The translations under genes and the position numbers were made by a program. Under the pieces are notes generated by a model. The model was not told where the DNA came from and made no database searches. It was given only the letters and a program-made list of their open reading frames with translations. From Flavobacteriaceae bacterium (GTDB taxonomy: Bacteria; Bacteroidota; Bacteroidia; Flavobacteriales; Flavobacteriaceae): a DNA stretch of 64,000 nucleotides. Shown one piece after another: positions 9,633 through 18,652 of the stretch; the first letter of the stretch is position 1; the number at the start of each line of letters is the position of its first letter. The DNA lies in NCBI GenBank assembly GCA_018657955.1, contig JABHWD010000020.1, positions 1 through 64,000 on the forward strand, given 5' to 3'.

Positions 9633-10199
9633 CTACCGTATTTTAGTCATTTCCCCTTCTTTATTAACCTTAATAATTGAAGAAGGAAGATTACTGACTG
9701 ATTTGTTAGGCAAATTTACGATATAGTCTACACCTTTTAAAATACGTTCATCTATTTCTTTAAAATTAACTGGATATTTTCTGTTATGTATATTTGCTGA
9801 AGTAGAAACAATAGGTTTCTTTATTTTACTAATTAGTTTGCTGCAGAAGTTGTCCTTTACAATTCTAAATGCAACTGTATTTTTATTTGAAATCAGTAGT
9901 TTAGATATATTCTTTGGATCACTATATACTATTGTAATTGGGTTTTTAAATTCTTTTAATATTTCATCTATATTGTTAGGCTTGTTATGCAAAAATTCAT
10001 TTAGCATGTCAGAACTATTAATCAAACTTAGCATAGGAGTTAAATTATCTCTGTTTTTTAAACTGTTAATTTTATTAATAGCATCGTCATTTGTTGCATC
10101 ACAACCTATACCCCAAATAGTATCGGTAGGATATAAAATGATTCCACCAGTTTTTAGTACACTAAATGCATTTTCAACTTCATTTATAATTTTTTCCAT
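9633..10199 (-). CDS. tsaC: L-threonylcarbamoyladenylate synthase (TsaC/YrdC/Sua5 family)
   Basis: The protein catalyses formation of threonylcarbamoyl-AMP from threonine, bicarbonate and ATP, the first step of t6A37 tRNA modification. At 188 aa it is the short single-domain form without the Sua5 C-terminal extension. The YrdC signature is YPTDTIWGIGCDA near 23-35, followed by KNRDNLTPM, the equivalent of the KxR nucleotide-binding motif, and STSAN later. It is the first gene of a tsaC-cca-ctaA run of RNA and respiration housekeeping genes. Confidence 0.93.
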   Translation of the reverse strand: MEKIINEVENAFSVLKTGGIILYPTDTIWGIGCDATNDDAINKINSLKNRDNLTPMLSLINSSDMLNEFLHNKPNNIDEILKEFKNPITIVYSDPKNISKLLISNKNTVAFRIVKDNFCSKLISKIKKPIVSTSANIHNRKYPVNFKEIDERILKGVDYIVNLPNKSVSNLPSSIIKVNKEGEMTKIR

Positions 10200-10220
10200 C
10201 TATTATAAATATATTTATAT

Positions 10221-10228
10221 CAAATATA
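10221..10228 (-). promoter_or_regulatory. Candidate -7 box (TATATTTG) for tsaC-cca-ctaA
   Basis: The minus strand reads TATATTTG, ending 21 nt before the tsaC ATG, inside the 41-nt gap separating tsaC from the divergent LPS-kinase-like gene. No spaced TTG partner is visible. Confidence 0.4.
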
Positions 10229-10240
10229 AAAAATAACCAC

Positions 10241-10996
10241 TTGAATAGGTCTATTGAGTTTAATTCTGAGTATATAGATTATAAAGATGATATATTAAGC
10301 CTAATTGAAAATTTTAGCATATTGAATGGTCAAACTATTAAAGATCATAGAAATATTATTAAAAGGTTCAGATTAGGAAACCTTGATGTTAATATCAAAT
10401 CTTTTGCTACACCACCTATGTTAAATGCATTTATTTACTCTTTTTTTAGATTAACTAAGGCACATAGATCATTTGATTATGGAAAGAGATTATTAAAAAT
10501 AGGAATTAATACTCCAACCCCAATTTGTTATTGTGAGTATAAAAGTAAGGGTTTGTTAAATAAGAGTTTTTATGTCTCTATGCAACTTGAATATGACTTT
10601 CCCATAAGTGAGGTAATTAATAATAAAAACTTCCCTAATAGAGTAAAAATTTTAAATGATTTTGTATTGTTTACTTTTAAACTTCATGAAAATGGAATAA
10701 ATTTTTTAGACCATTCTCCTGGAAATACTCTAGTTAAGATGCATAACTCTCTACTAACATTTTATTTAATTGATTTAAATCGTATGAAATTTGAAAAAAT
10801 GAATTTTACTAAGAGAATTATGAATTTCAGGCGACTTACTAACGATAAAGAAGTATTAAAAATTATTAGTAGAGAGTATGCTAAATTGTCTAATAGAGAT
10901 GATGATGAAGTTTTTAGTTTAATGGTTAAGTATAGCAATCAATTTCTTAGAAGAAGGTCTTTTAGAAAAAAATTAAAAAAAATTTTAGTTAAATAG
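10241..10996 (+). CDS. LPS core kinase-like protein (Kdo/WaaP family)
   Basis: The 251-aa protein looks like a lipopolysaccharide kinase of the Kdo/WaaP/InaA type, which phosphorylates sugars of the LPS inner core at the cytoplasmic face. The kinase catalytic loop is HENGINFLDHSPGNTLV at roughly 150-166, with catalytic D and metal-binding N. The DFG-equivalent is LIDLNRMKF near 177-185. A conserved-looking VNIKSFATPP segment near 48 would position ATP. The start is TTG at 10241: the frame remains open upstream, but no ATG occurs before codon ~60, which would remove the N-lobe. The actual phosphate acceptor cannot be read from sequence. Confidence 0.78.
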   Translation: MNRSIEFNSEYIDYKDDILSLIENFSILNGQTIKDHRNIIKRFRLGNLDVNIKSFATPPMLNAFIYSFFRLTKAHRSFDYGKRLLKIGINTPTPICYCEYKSKGLLNKSFYVSMQLEYDFPISEVINNKNFPNRVKILNDFVLFTFKLHENGINFLDHSPGNTLVKMHNSLLTFYLIDLNRMKFEKMNFTKRIMNFRRLTNDKEVLKIISREYAKLSNRDDDEVFSLMVKYSNQFLRRRSFRKKLKKILVK

Positions 10997-11023
10997 CATA
11001 TTTATTTACAATAAGTTAAGTAC

Positions 11024-11031
11024 TATATTTG
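11024..11031 (+). promoter_or_regulatory. Candidate -7 box (TATATTTG) immediately before ruvX
   Basis: TATATTTG ends only four bases before the ruvX ATG (11036). If transcription starts 5-7 nt past the box, the mRNA would be leaderless or nearly so. No spaced TTG is visible. Confidence 0.45.
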
Positions 11032-11035
11032 TGCC

Positions 11036-11452
11036 ATGTCAATAATATTATCAATTGATTATGGAAAAGTAAAATCCGGGATTGCAGTTAGTGATGAATC
11101 TCAGATTTTTGCATTTGGTTTAGCAACTATTGTAACTTGTAATTTAATAGATTATATAGTTAATTATAATATTGATAATAATATTACACAGTTTGTTGTT
11201 GGTCAACCTAAAAGAATGAATGACGAATATTCTGAAGTTGAAAAATTAATCAAAGAATTTATTAAAAAATTAGCATTAAAATTTCCTAACACTCCTATTG
11301 ATCGTTATGATGAGCGCTTTTCATCAAAAATTGCTTTTCAAACAATGATTGATGCAGGTTTAACTAAAAAAAATAGAAGAGATAAGTATATTATTGACAA
11401 GATTAGTGCAACTATAATTCTTCAAGGATATTTAAAGTCTAAAGAGGAGTAA
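11036..11452 (+). CDS. ruvX: Putative Holliday junction resolvase RuvX (YqgF family)
   Basis: The 138-aa RNase H-fold protein of the YqgF/RuvX family is implicated in pre-16S rRNA 5' processing and in Holliday-junction resolution. Acidic metal ligands are visible: D in LSIDYGKVKSGIAV (residue 7), E in YDERFSSKIA near 95, and D in DKISATIILQGYL near 122. VVGQPKRMND near 58 is the usual VVGxP strand. The downstream partner is def, 40 nt away, in a probable ruvX-def-MATE-PAP2 transcript. Confidence 0.93.
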   Translation: MSIILSIDYGKVKSGIAVSDESQIFAFGLATIVTCNLIDYIVNYNIDNNITQFVVGQPKRMNDEYSEVEKLIKEFIKKLALKFPNTPIDRYDERFSSKIAFQTMIDAGLTKKNRRDKYIIDKISATIILQGYLKSKEE

Positions 11453-11492
11453 TTAATGAATAATAGATACATTGTATTTTAAATAATAATTA

Positions 11493-12071
11493 ATGATTTT
11501 ACCTGTAATTGGATATGGAAATCCTATTTTAAAAAAAAAATCTAAGGAGATTACTGGTTCTTATCCAAATCTTAAAGAGCTAATCAGCAATATGTACGAT
11601 ACAATGTATAGCGCTAAAGGTGTTGGTCTAGCTGCTCCACAAATTGGTAAATCAATTAGAATATTTATAATAGATACTTCTCCATTTTTAAAGATTGATG
11701 ACAATGAAATAAAAGATTATAAAGTTAGCAGTGTTAAACAAACATTTATCAATCCAACTATTTTAGATGAAACTGGAGAGTTTTGGTCATTTGAAGAGGG
11801 ATGCCTAAGTATTCCACATATTAGGGAAGAAGTAAAAAGAAAATCTGAAATTAAAATTGAATATTATGATGAAAATTTTAATTTCAAAAAAAATAACTTT
11901 TCAGGTATTGTTTCCAGGGTAATACAGCATGAATATGACCATATTCAAGGAATATTATTTACTGACAAATTAACTAGTTTTAAAAAAAGGTTATTAAAAA
12001 GTAAATTAAATAATATTGAAAAAGGAGATGTTGACATTGATTACTTAATGGAATTTTATAAAAAAAATTAA
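11493..12071 (+). CDS. def: Peptide deformylase
   Basis: The enzyme removes the N-formyl group from nascent proteins and is metal-dependent (Fe2+ in vivo). All three family motifs are intact: GVGLAAPQIG at 43-52, EEGCLS near 101-106, where Cys is a metal ligand, and QHEYDH near 144-149 with two His ligands and catalytic Glu. The 192-aa length is normal. The ruvX-def adjacency puts two translation-associated genes together. The next gene starts 9 nt downstream. Confidence 0.97.
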   Translation: MILPVIGYGNPILKKKSKEITGSYPNLKELISNMYDTMYSAKGVGLAAPQIGKSIRIFIIDTSPFLKIDDNEIKDYKVSSVKQTFINPTILDETGEFWSFEEGCLSIPHIREEVKRKSEIKIEYYDENFNFKKNNFSGIVSRVIQHEYDHIQGILFTDKLTSFKKRLLKSKLNNIEKGDVDIDYLMEFYKKN

Positions 12072-12080
12072 ACTACAGAG

Positions 12081-13463
12081 TTGAATCTATCCACTTACAC
12101 AAAGGAGTTTTCTTATAATTTAAAATTATCTATACCTGTCATATTAGGTTTATTGGGCCATACCTTAGTGGGAATGGTAGACAATATAATGGTTGGTAAA
12201 TTAGATCCAATAAATTTAGCAGCAGTATCACTAGGAAATAGCTATATTTTTATAGCTATGGCAATAGGAATTGGTTTTTCAGCTGCAATTACACCAATAG
12301 TTGCTGAAGCACATTCTGAAAGAAATCACAAGAAACTTAAAAAATCTTTTATAAATGGATTTATTTTATGTCTTATGTTAGGTTTATTTTTATATGTTTT
12401 AGTCCTATTATTAAAAGAAACATTAACCTATCTAGATCAGCCCGAGGAGGTTGTTATGCTAGCCTTGCCATACTTGGATATTGTTGCAATATCACTGATA
12501 CCTCTATTACTTTTTCAGGCCTTAAAACAATTTACAGATGGTCTCTCAAAAACTATATATCCAATGTATGCAACTGTTTTAGCCAATATAATTAATGTTA
12601 TTATAAATTATATTTTAATTTTTGGAATGTTAGGGTTTCCTAAACTTGGAATTATTGGAGCAGCTATTGGCACATTAGTTTCAAGGATAATAATGTTTAT
12701 ATTTTTATTCTATACGCTAATAAATAAAAAAATTATTAATGAGTATATATCAGATTTAAAATCATTTTTATATGATAAACTTATGATTAAGGAAATTTTA
12801 AATTTAGGACTTCCAACTTCTTTGCAAATGTTATTTGAAGTAGGTGTGTTTACAACTGCAATTTGGCTAAGTGGTTTGCTTGGAGAGATACCTCAATCAG
12901 CAAATCAAATAGTATTAAATATCTCTTCAATGACTTTTATGGTTGCTAGTGGATTTAGTGTAAGTGCTGCTATTAGAGCTGGTAATCAGAAGGGTTTAAA
13001 CAATTATATAGAACTAAAGAGGATCTCATTGTCAATATTATTATTAGGAATTTGTTTTGCGTTATTTTTTGCATTGGGAATATATTTTCTAAGAGATTAT
13101 CTCCCTTATATTTACATTGATATTAGTAATCAGGAGAATTATACTGAAAATATAGCGTTAGTAAAAATTGCATCAAAATTATTTATAATTGTTGCTATTT
13201 TTCAACTTTTTGATAGTGCCCAGGTAATTATGCTAGGAACCCTAAGAGGCATGCAAGATGTAAAAATTCCAACGATAATAGTATTTATAGCTTATTGGAT
13301 AGTAGGCTTTCCTATAAGTTTTATATTAGGAGATGAATCATCAATGGCAGAAACAGGTATTTGGATAGGATTACTTTCAGGTCTAACATTTTCTGCTGTA
13401 TTTTTGTACTTGAGATTTTTATATTTGACCAATAAGATGATTAATAAGATTCATAAATTATGA
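12081..13463 (+). CDS. MATE family multidrug/Na+ efflux transporter
   Basis: This 460-aa polytopic inner-membrane protein has the twelve-helix pattern of the MatE superfamily, with two homologous halves. The N-terminal half carries GLLGHTLVGMVDNIMVG and the usual AAVSLGNS segment. The C-terminal half has the equivalent ANQIVLNISSM and later LRGMQDVKIP. Such proteins export drugs or metabolites in exchange for Na+ or H+. The start is TTG at 12081, placed 9 nt after the def stop; the next in-frame ATG would cut into helix 1. The stop overlaps the start of the PAP2 gene (ATGA), so expression is coupled. Confidence 0.93.
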   Translation: MNLSTYTKEFSYNLKLSIPVILGLLGHTLVGMVDNIMVGKLDPINLAAVSLGNSYIFIAMAIGIGFSAAITPIVAEAHSERNHKKLKKSFINGFILCLMLGLFLYVLVLLLKETLTYLDQPEEVVMLALPYLDIVAISLIPLLLFQALKQFTDGLSKTIYPMYATVLANIINVIINYILIFGMLGFPKLGIIGAAIGTLVSRIIMFIFLFYTLINKKIINEYISDLKSFLYDKLMIKEILNLGLPTSLQMLFEVGVFTTAIWLSGLLGEIPQSANQIVLNISSMTFMVASGFSVSAAIRAGNQKGLNNYIELKRISLSILLLGICFALFFALGIYFLRDYLPYIYIDISNQENYTENIALVKIASKLFIIVAIFQLFDSAQVIMLGTLRGMQDVKIPTIIVFIAYWIVGFPISFILGDESSMAETGIWIGLLSGLTFSAVFLYLRFLYLTNKMINKIHKL

Positions 13464-14023
13464 CTTTGGAAGAAATTGATATTCAACTATTAGTTTACTT
13501 AAATTCATTAGGATCAGAATTCTGGGATCCTTTATGGATAGTATTAACTAATAAACTAACTTATATTCCTTTATTTATTTTTATTGTTTTTAGAATTTAT
13601 AAGAAATTCGGGGTAAAACAAATGCTATTTATCTTATTTTTCATTGCTTTATTAATTTTATTTACTGATCAATTTACTAATTTCTTTAAAGATTCCTTTC
13701 AGCGATTAAGACCTTGCAGAGCGGAGTATTTAAACTTACGACAGATTGATATATATTGTGGTAAATATGGTTTCTTCTCAGCTCATGCTTCTAATTCAAT
13801 TGCAGTTTCACTATTTCTTATTAGAGTAATGAAAGAGAGGTTTAGCAGTCTATTTTCAATTTTCTTATTTCTCTGGGTTTTTATATTTTCTTATAGTAGA
13901 ATATACCTTGGGTTACATTACCCAGTAGATATATTATTTGGTTTACTTTTTGGTGCTATTTCTTCAAGTATTTTTTACACTATTTACTTAAGAATTAACA
14001 ATTATTTTCTTGATAAAATATAA
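13460..14023 (+). CDS. PAP2-family membrane phosphatase
   Basis: This 187-aa membrane phosphatase belongs to the PAP2 acid-phosphatase family, acting on lipid phosphates such as undecaprenyl pyrophosphate or lipid A phosphate. The three catalytic motifs are present: KDSFQRLRP (about 76-84), SAHASNS in place of the usual PSGH (about 106-112), and SRIYLGLHYPVD (about 145-156) with the catalytic His and Asp. Five to six helices are visible. It is translationally coupled to the MATE gene by a 4-bp overlap, and its 3' end overlaps the convergent GT39 gene by 22 bp. The substrate cannot be assigned, though the lipid-linked sugar genes next door make undecaprenyl or lipid A substrates plausible. Confidence 0.9.
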   Translation: MTLEEIDIQLLVYLNSLGSEFWDPLWIVLTNKLTYIPLFIFIVFRIYKKFGVKQMLFILFFIALLILFTDQFTNFFKDSFQRLRPCRAEYLNLRQIDIYCGKYGFFSAHASNSIAVSLFLIRVMKERFSSLFSIFLFLWVFIFSYSRIYLGLHYPVDILFGLLFGAISSSIFYTIYLRINNYFLDKI

Positions 14024-15576
14024 AAATTTGTTGCAAGCCGATATTTATATCGATCACTTTCTTCTGTAGTTGTATTAAAATCTAATTCAATTTTCTTATT
14101 TATTATTAGTTTGTTCTCTATGATATTAATGTTTGTAGCATCAAAATTTTCATTGGAAATTAGAGCAAAAATTGAATCATTAATTTTAGATAATTCTAGT
14201 TTTTTAACTTTTTTATTTAGATTCCATATCAGATCAGGAGTAATGTTGTAATCAGAATATAGTTTTAATTCTTTGATATCATGATGTAATTTATCTGTAG
14301 AGGTATAATTGGTATTAGTATTTAAATACATTTGTGGTAGAATAAAATTAATCATAGTAAAAAAGAGAATAATTTTTAAATAAATGACCTTATCAAACTC
14401 TTTTTTATAAAAATTATAAATAAAACTTAATGCTATTATAATTGTGATTGTTGAGAAAAAACTAAATCCATAATTATATATATAAATAGTTGGTATAATT
14501 ATGCCTGCAATGGATATTAAAATAAAATTTAGGTATATAGGCCAAAGTGATGAGATTGTCTTCTGTTTTGAATACTTAATAATGTAGTTAATGTAGAACC
14601 CAGTATTTAGTGCTAAAGGCATAAGTACAGGCACTATATATCTGGTCTTTTTTTCTGGAATTAATGATAATAAAATAACAGAAATTATAACCCAATAACA
14701 GGTTAGTAGGTGATTTTTATTTATTGAGATTTTACTATTTATAAATGGTAATATTAAACTAGTTATCGCAGGGATTAACCAAATTCCACTATTAATGAAA
14801 AAATCCCAATAGTAGTAGAATGGTTTTAAGTTATAATTGAACCAATTTTTAGTCTCCTGAGAGGTAGTATCTAGTAATGTCTGGTGATCCTGGATATATA
14901 CATATATATACCATAAACCACCAGAAATAATTGAAACAAACAGAATTTGAATAAGATCACTAATGCTAATATTAATTTTCTTATAAACTATGAGATATGA
15001 TAATAAAAAAGGGATTAATAATACATAAATTGAAATAGGGCCTTTAGACATAATAGAGAGCCCAATTAATAAACCTATAAGTATATTTTTTTTTAGAGTA
15101 AATTTATTTTCTAATGAACTAAAAAGATAATAGATTGCTAGGAACATAAAACTATGTGCAAAAATATCCCAGGGAGCTTCAAATATGATGGCAATTATAT
15201 AAATAGAGCTTAGAGATATCAATCCATTAATAATGCTTTCCTGTTTGTTGAATTTAATTTTAAGACTAAAAAAATAGCTAGTAATACCAATAACAAATAA
15301 AAATAAAATTGCAGGAATTCTATAAAATATAATTGATTTCGAATTGAACAATAAAACAGAAAATGCAGTTAGCCAAGTAGGTAATGGGGGCTTCTGATAT
15401 CTAGGCTCTCCATTTAAAGTTGGAAGAAGCCAGTTATTATCTTCAACCATCTCTTTTGCAGTTTGAAAATTCCTAGCCTCCATGATTCCAACTTCTATTA
15501 AATTAAATGTAGAAATTGAATATGCTAATAGAATTAAAATAATTATTGAGAAATAATTTTTCTTTAAAAAACTCAC
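14002..15576 (-). CDS. GT39-family (ArnT-like) membrane glycosyltransferase
   Basis: This 524-aa integral membrane protein has about a dozen helices and the ArnT/PMT pattern. A periplasmic loop after helix 1 contains the acidic catalytic motif EARNFQTAKEM (about 33-43) and RYQKPPLPTW (about 57-66). Family members transfer a sugar from a polyprenyl-phosphate donor to lipid A or a glycan outside the inner membrane. The start is GTG at 15576. The chosen start is supported by an upstream remnant of the LAB_N gene whose stop overlaps it as GTGA. GT2 and LAB_N genes lie upstream on the same strand but are now separated from it by a 3-kb insert. The acceptor is unknown. Confidence 0.9.
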   Translation of the reverse strand: MSFLKKNYFSIIILILLAYSISTFNLIEVGIMEARNFQTAKEMVEDNNWLLPTLNGEPRYQKPPLPTWLTAFSVLLFNSKSIIFYRIPAILFLFVIGITSYFFSLKIKFNKQESIINGLISLSSIYIIAIIFEAPWDIFAHSFMFLAIYYLFSSLENKFTLKKNILIGLLIGLSIMSKGPISIYVLLIPFLLSYLIVYKKINISISDLIQILFVSIISGGLWYIYVYIQDHQTLLDTTSQETKNWFNYNLKPFYYYWDFFINSGIWLIPAITSLILPFINSKISINKNHLLTCYWVIISVILLSLIPEKKTRYIVPVLMPLALNTGFYINYIIKYSKQKTISSLWPIYLNFILISIAGIIIPTIYIYNYGFSFFSTITIIIALSFIYNFYKKEFDKVIYLKIILFFTMINFILPQMYLNTNTNYTSTDKLHHDIKELKLYSDYNITPDLIWNLNKKVKKLELSKINDSIFALISNENFDATNINIIENKLIINKKIELDFNTTTEESDRYKYRLATNFYILSRK

Positions 15577-15608
15577 GGCTTCTTTTTGTTAATATATATA
15601 AAATAAAT
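15551..15608. repeat. 58-bp direct repeat, copy A (5' end of GT39 gene + relic of LAB_N 3' end)
   Basis: The segment matches 18653-18710 at 56 of 58 positions; the mismatches are 15558/18660 and 15577/18679. On the minus strand it contains a relic tail IYFIYINKKKP plus TGA, in the LAB_N reading frame, followed directly by the functional GTG start and first eight codons of the GT39 gene. Confidence 0.95.
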
Positions 15609-15649
15609 TTTAATCTCCATAAAAAAATAATATATTACCCTTACTGATT

Positions 15650-17059
15650 ATGAAAAAAATTATTTCAATCATTTTTATTTCTATTTTATTTATTTCTTGT
15701 TCAGACCAAGAAAAAAAACTACCAAATATTATTGTTATAATAAGTGATGACCAAGGTTATGCTGATGTTGGTTTTCATGGAAGTAAAGAAGTTAGAACTC
15801 CTAATATTGATAGAATTGCTAATAATGGAGTAGTATTTTCAGAGGGATATGTTTCATATGCGGTATGTTCACCAAGTAGAGCTGGGTTGATAACTGGTAG
15901 GTATCAAAATAGATTTGGTTATAGTAGAAATATTTTATTAACTCCTAAAGATTCAACTATGGGACTTCCTTTGTCTGAACAGACACTTCCTGATGTTCTT
16001 AAAGAAGTTAATTATAAGACAAAAGCTATTGGAAAATGGCATCTAGGGGCTCATGAATCTTTAGTTCCTCAAAAAAGGGGTTTTGATGAGTTTTATGGCT
16101 TTGTTATTGGCGGTCATAGATATTTCCCTAAAGACTTAACATTAAATGACTTAACTGAAGCTAGATCTCAGATGGATGGTTATATAACTAAGATATTTGA
16201 TAATGGTAAGAGGGTAGACATATCTAAATATCTTACTGAAGAATTATCAGATAATGCAGTAAAATTTATTGATGAAAATTCTGAAAACCCATTCTTTGTA
16301 TACCTTTCTTATAATGCCCCTCATACACCCTTACAAGCTACCAAGAAGGATCTAGATAGAAATATGCATATTAAAGGAGAGAAGAGAAGAACATATGCAG
16401 CCATGGTCACATCACTAGATGATGGTGTTGGCTTAATTTTGGATAAACTTGTAGAAAAAAATATATCTGATAATACAATAGTTGTTTTCTTTTCAGATAA
16501 TGGTGGTGTGGAATGGTATAATCACTCAGATAACGGTATTTTAAGGGGAGGGAAAGGTGAATTTTTTGAAGGAGGAATACGTGTTCCATTTGTTATGCAG
16601 TGGCCAAATGTAATTCCTGCTGGATTAACTTATGATAAACCAATTATTTCCCTAGATATTTTTGCAACTGCAGCATCTGTTGCGAATGCTGAAAAATATA
16701 TTGATGGAGATATAGACGGCGTTAACCTAATACCTTATATTTTAGGACAGAAAGATGGTTTGCCACATAAATTTCTTTACTGGCAGAACAGGGATAAAGA
16801 TATTGATGTGATAAGAGGAGAAAGATATAAGTACCTTAGAATGGCCGATGAAGAATTTATTTTTGATTTAAAGAATGATATTAGTGAGGAAAATAATATA
16901 ATTGATATTTCACAAGAAATTTATGATGATTATAAGTTCAGATTCAAAGAGTGGGATAAGGAGATGATTGATCCTATTTTTCTAGATTTAGGTAGTGGAA
17001 AACAATATAATAAACTTCATCCAGACAGGTGGTATAACTCTAGTTCAAAGAAACAGTAA
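15650..17059 (+). CDS. Type I sulfatase lipoprotein
   Basis: This 469-aa arylsulfatase-family enzyme hydrolyses sulfate esters, in marine Bacteroidota typically on algal polysaccharides. Residues 1-17 form a lipoprotein signal (LFISC, Cys17), so the protein is membrane-anchored. Metal-binding DD is at 33-34 (ISDDQGYAD). The active-site motif CSPSR starts at Cys73, the residue to be converted to formylglycine by an FGE located elsewhere. GKWHLG and the second-half SDNGG complete the sulfatase pattern. It stands alone on the plus strand, convergent with the PhoD-like gene (20-bp overlap). No polysaccharide-utilisation SusC/D pair is nearby, so the substrate is unknown. It lies in the inserted segment. 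Confidence 0.95.
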   Translation: MKKIISIIFISILFISCSDQEKKLPNIIVIISDDQGYADVGFHGSKEVRTPNIDRIANNGVVFSEGYVSYAVCSPSRAGLITGRYQNRFGYSRNILLTPKDSTMGLPLSEQTLPDVLKEVNYKTKAIGKWHLGAHESLVPQKRGFDEFYGFVIGGHRYFPKDLTLNDLTEARSQMDGYITKIFDNGKRVDISKYLTEELSDNAVKFIDENSENPFFVYLSYNAPHTPLQATKKDLDRNMHIKGEKRRTYAAMVTSLDDGVGLILDKLVEKNISDNTIVVFFSDNGGVEWYNHSDNGILRGGKGEFFEGGIRVPFVMQWPNVIPAGLTYDKPIISLDIFATAASVANAEKYIDGDIDGVNLIPYILGQKDGLPHKFLYWQNRDKDIDVIRGERYKYLRMADEEFIFDLKNDISEENNIIDISQEIYDDYKFRFKEWDKEMIDPIFLDLGSGKQYNKLHPDRWYNSSSKKQ

Positions 17060-18638
17060 TAGGCCATCCCTTAAATTGTTTTGGATTATTTAATCTAACG
17101 TCCTCATATCTTGGCCAACACTCAAAAATTACATCGTTTCTTTCCTTATTAAATTTTATTATTCCATATCCAGCTCCATTAGAATCGGCATCAGGATTAG
17201 CATATGCATGCATCGTAATTTTATTATCAAATCCATCTTTATACCTTCCTGTCCACGGTAAAATATTATTAGGATTATTATCAATTTTTTCATTTTCTGG
17301 CCACCACCACCTACTATAGTAGTTATTTACAATAGCTGGTACAACAAAAGCCCATGGACCATCCTCATAATCATCAATTCCATGATGAATTACAGTGGCA
17401 ATATGTTGATCTCCACCGATATGAATAGCATTTGCACCCTTAATAAGCTCTAATGCTTTATTTCTGCCTCTCTGTGGCCATCCATTTGAATCTAGGTCGG
17501 CATGAAGTCTATTCTCTTCACTTCCATGGAGATGAGCTCCTCCACAGAAACCAGTCTGGGACAAAACTGCCTTCATTACTGAATTATTTTCCCCCCATTC
17601 ACTAAGAAACTTGAGCTGCCTATCACCAAGTAACTTTAATCCATCCATATCAATTGATTTTGGATTATAATCAGGGTTTCTTATGTGATCTGGTCTTGGT
17701 CCTTGTTGAGGTATTTTTCCTTTAGGCCCAGACTTAAACTTTCTATCTTCAATGATTGCAAAATCTATTCCTCCAAGGAGAAGGTTAGTATAATACACAC
17801 CTATTCCTTGCTTGATAGGAGTTTTATCATAAGGATCTGGAAGGTGATTAGTTTGTGCCCTTTCTACCATCTTTATGTATTCATGGTGATAGTAATAACC
17901 TCCATTATTTCCTGCTGATGATGAAGCAATTTTCCCGTTTTCTCCCCATAAATTACCTTGACCAATATCATGATCGTCAGGTATAGTTATGCATGGTCTC
18001 TCCCTAAAAATATCTCTAAACTGCATTCCGAACTTCAACCATGCAGCAGTATGTTCTTTCTCGTCATAAGACTGATCTCCAGCAAAAAATAAAATATCAG
18101 GATCAATATGATTTATATTTTTAACATAATTCTCTCTATCTCCTCTGTCTTTATTACTATTACATGAGAATGCAGCCATAACAATCTCATTTTTATTTTT
18201 AGGATCTTTTCTTACCATTCCTTCAAAGAGGGCATCATCACTATGTCTTAATCTATATTTTATATTTTTTGAATCATCCCAATTTTCTATCCTAAAAGTT
18301 GTAGCCCATCCTATTTCATTAATTTTTCTTGATTGTATTTCTTTCCAGCTATCATCTTGATAAATTTCTAATCTAACCTCTCTGCTTTCATCTGGATAAA
18401 GTGGAAAAAGTTGTGCAGTAAGTTTAAGAGTTTTATTAGACACTGTATAAATGCCAAAGGCTACAACATCATCTCTGTCAACTTTTAAATTAACTATTGG
18501 ATTTTCAGAACGATTCCACCAATCATTTGTTGATAAGGTGTCTATATTTGAAAATGGCGATTTAATAGGTTCTTTTTGTTTATTACACCCAAATGCAATA
18601 AGCGTTAGTAAACAAAGAGTAATTCTTATATATCTCAT
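17040..18638 (-). CDS. PhoD-like metallophosphatase lipoprotein
   Basis: The 532-aa protein is an alkaline phosphatase D (PhoD-like) family phosphoesterase. A lipobox (LIAFGC, Cys18) directs it to a membrane. An N-terminal Ig-like part covers about 35-145. The catalytic domain follows, with metal-ligand motifs FFAGDQSYDE near 183, IPDDHDIGQG near 222 and HIGGDQHIA near 407, and FVVPAI further on. PhoD enzymes cleave phosphodiesters or phosphomonoesters using Fe/Ca. The 3' end overlaps the sulfatase by 20 bp. The pair may act together on a sulfated or phosphorylated glycan, which is inference from adjacency. Base composition looks richer in G+C than surrounding genes. Confidence 0.88.
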   Translation of the reverse strand: MRYIRITLCLLTLIAFGCNKQKEPIKSPFSNIDTLSTNDWWNRSENPIVNLKVDRDDVVAFGIYTVSNKTLKLTAQLFPLYPDESREVRLEIYQDDSWKEIQSRKINEIGWATTFRIENWDDSKNIKYRLRHSDDALFEGMVRKDPKNKNEIVMAAFSCNSNKDRGDRENYVKNINHIDPDILFFAGDQSYDEKEHTAAWLKFGMQFRDIFRERPCITIPDDHDIGQGNLWGENGKIASSSAGNNGGYYYHHEYIKMVERAQTNHLPDPYDKTPIKQGIGVYYTNLLLGGIDFAIIEDRKFKSGPKGKIPQQGPRPDHIRNPDYNPKSIDMDGLKLLGDRQLKFLSEWGENNSVMKAVLSQTGFCGGAHLHGSEENRLHADLDSNGWPQRGRNKALELIKGANAIHIGGDQHIATVIHHGIDDYEDGPWAFVVPAIVNNYYSRWWWPENEKIDNNPNNILPWTGRYKDGFDNKITMHAYANPDADSNGAGYGIIKFNKERNDVIFECWPRYEDVRLNNPKQFKGWPITVSLN

Positions 18639-18652
18639 CTTATTGTATTAAA

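Larger units (their letters stand above)
15609..18652. other. Probable inserted segment carrying a sulfatase and a PhoD-like phosphatase
   Basis: About 3.04 kb lies between the two 58-bp repeats and contains only two convergent lipoprotein genes. No transposase, integrase or terminal inverted repeat is visible. Sampled lines are richer in G+C than the neighbours by hand count: 17461-17520 has 27/60 and 16381-16440 has 24/60, against 19/60 at 14761-14820. Removing this segment with one repeat copy restores a LAB_N-GT39 junction with a GTGA stop/start overlap. Confidence 0.7.

Noticed and set aside
9838-10236. 132-codon plus-strand open frame antisense to tsaC
   Set aside because: It is the mirror of the well-supported tsaC gene. 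The hydrophobic, Leu/Ile/Phe-rich translation is what antisense of an AT-rich gene gives, and no family match is apparent.
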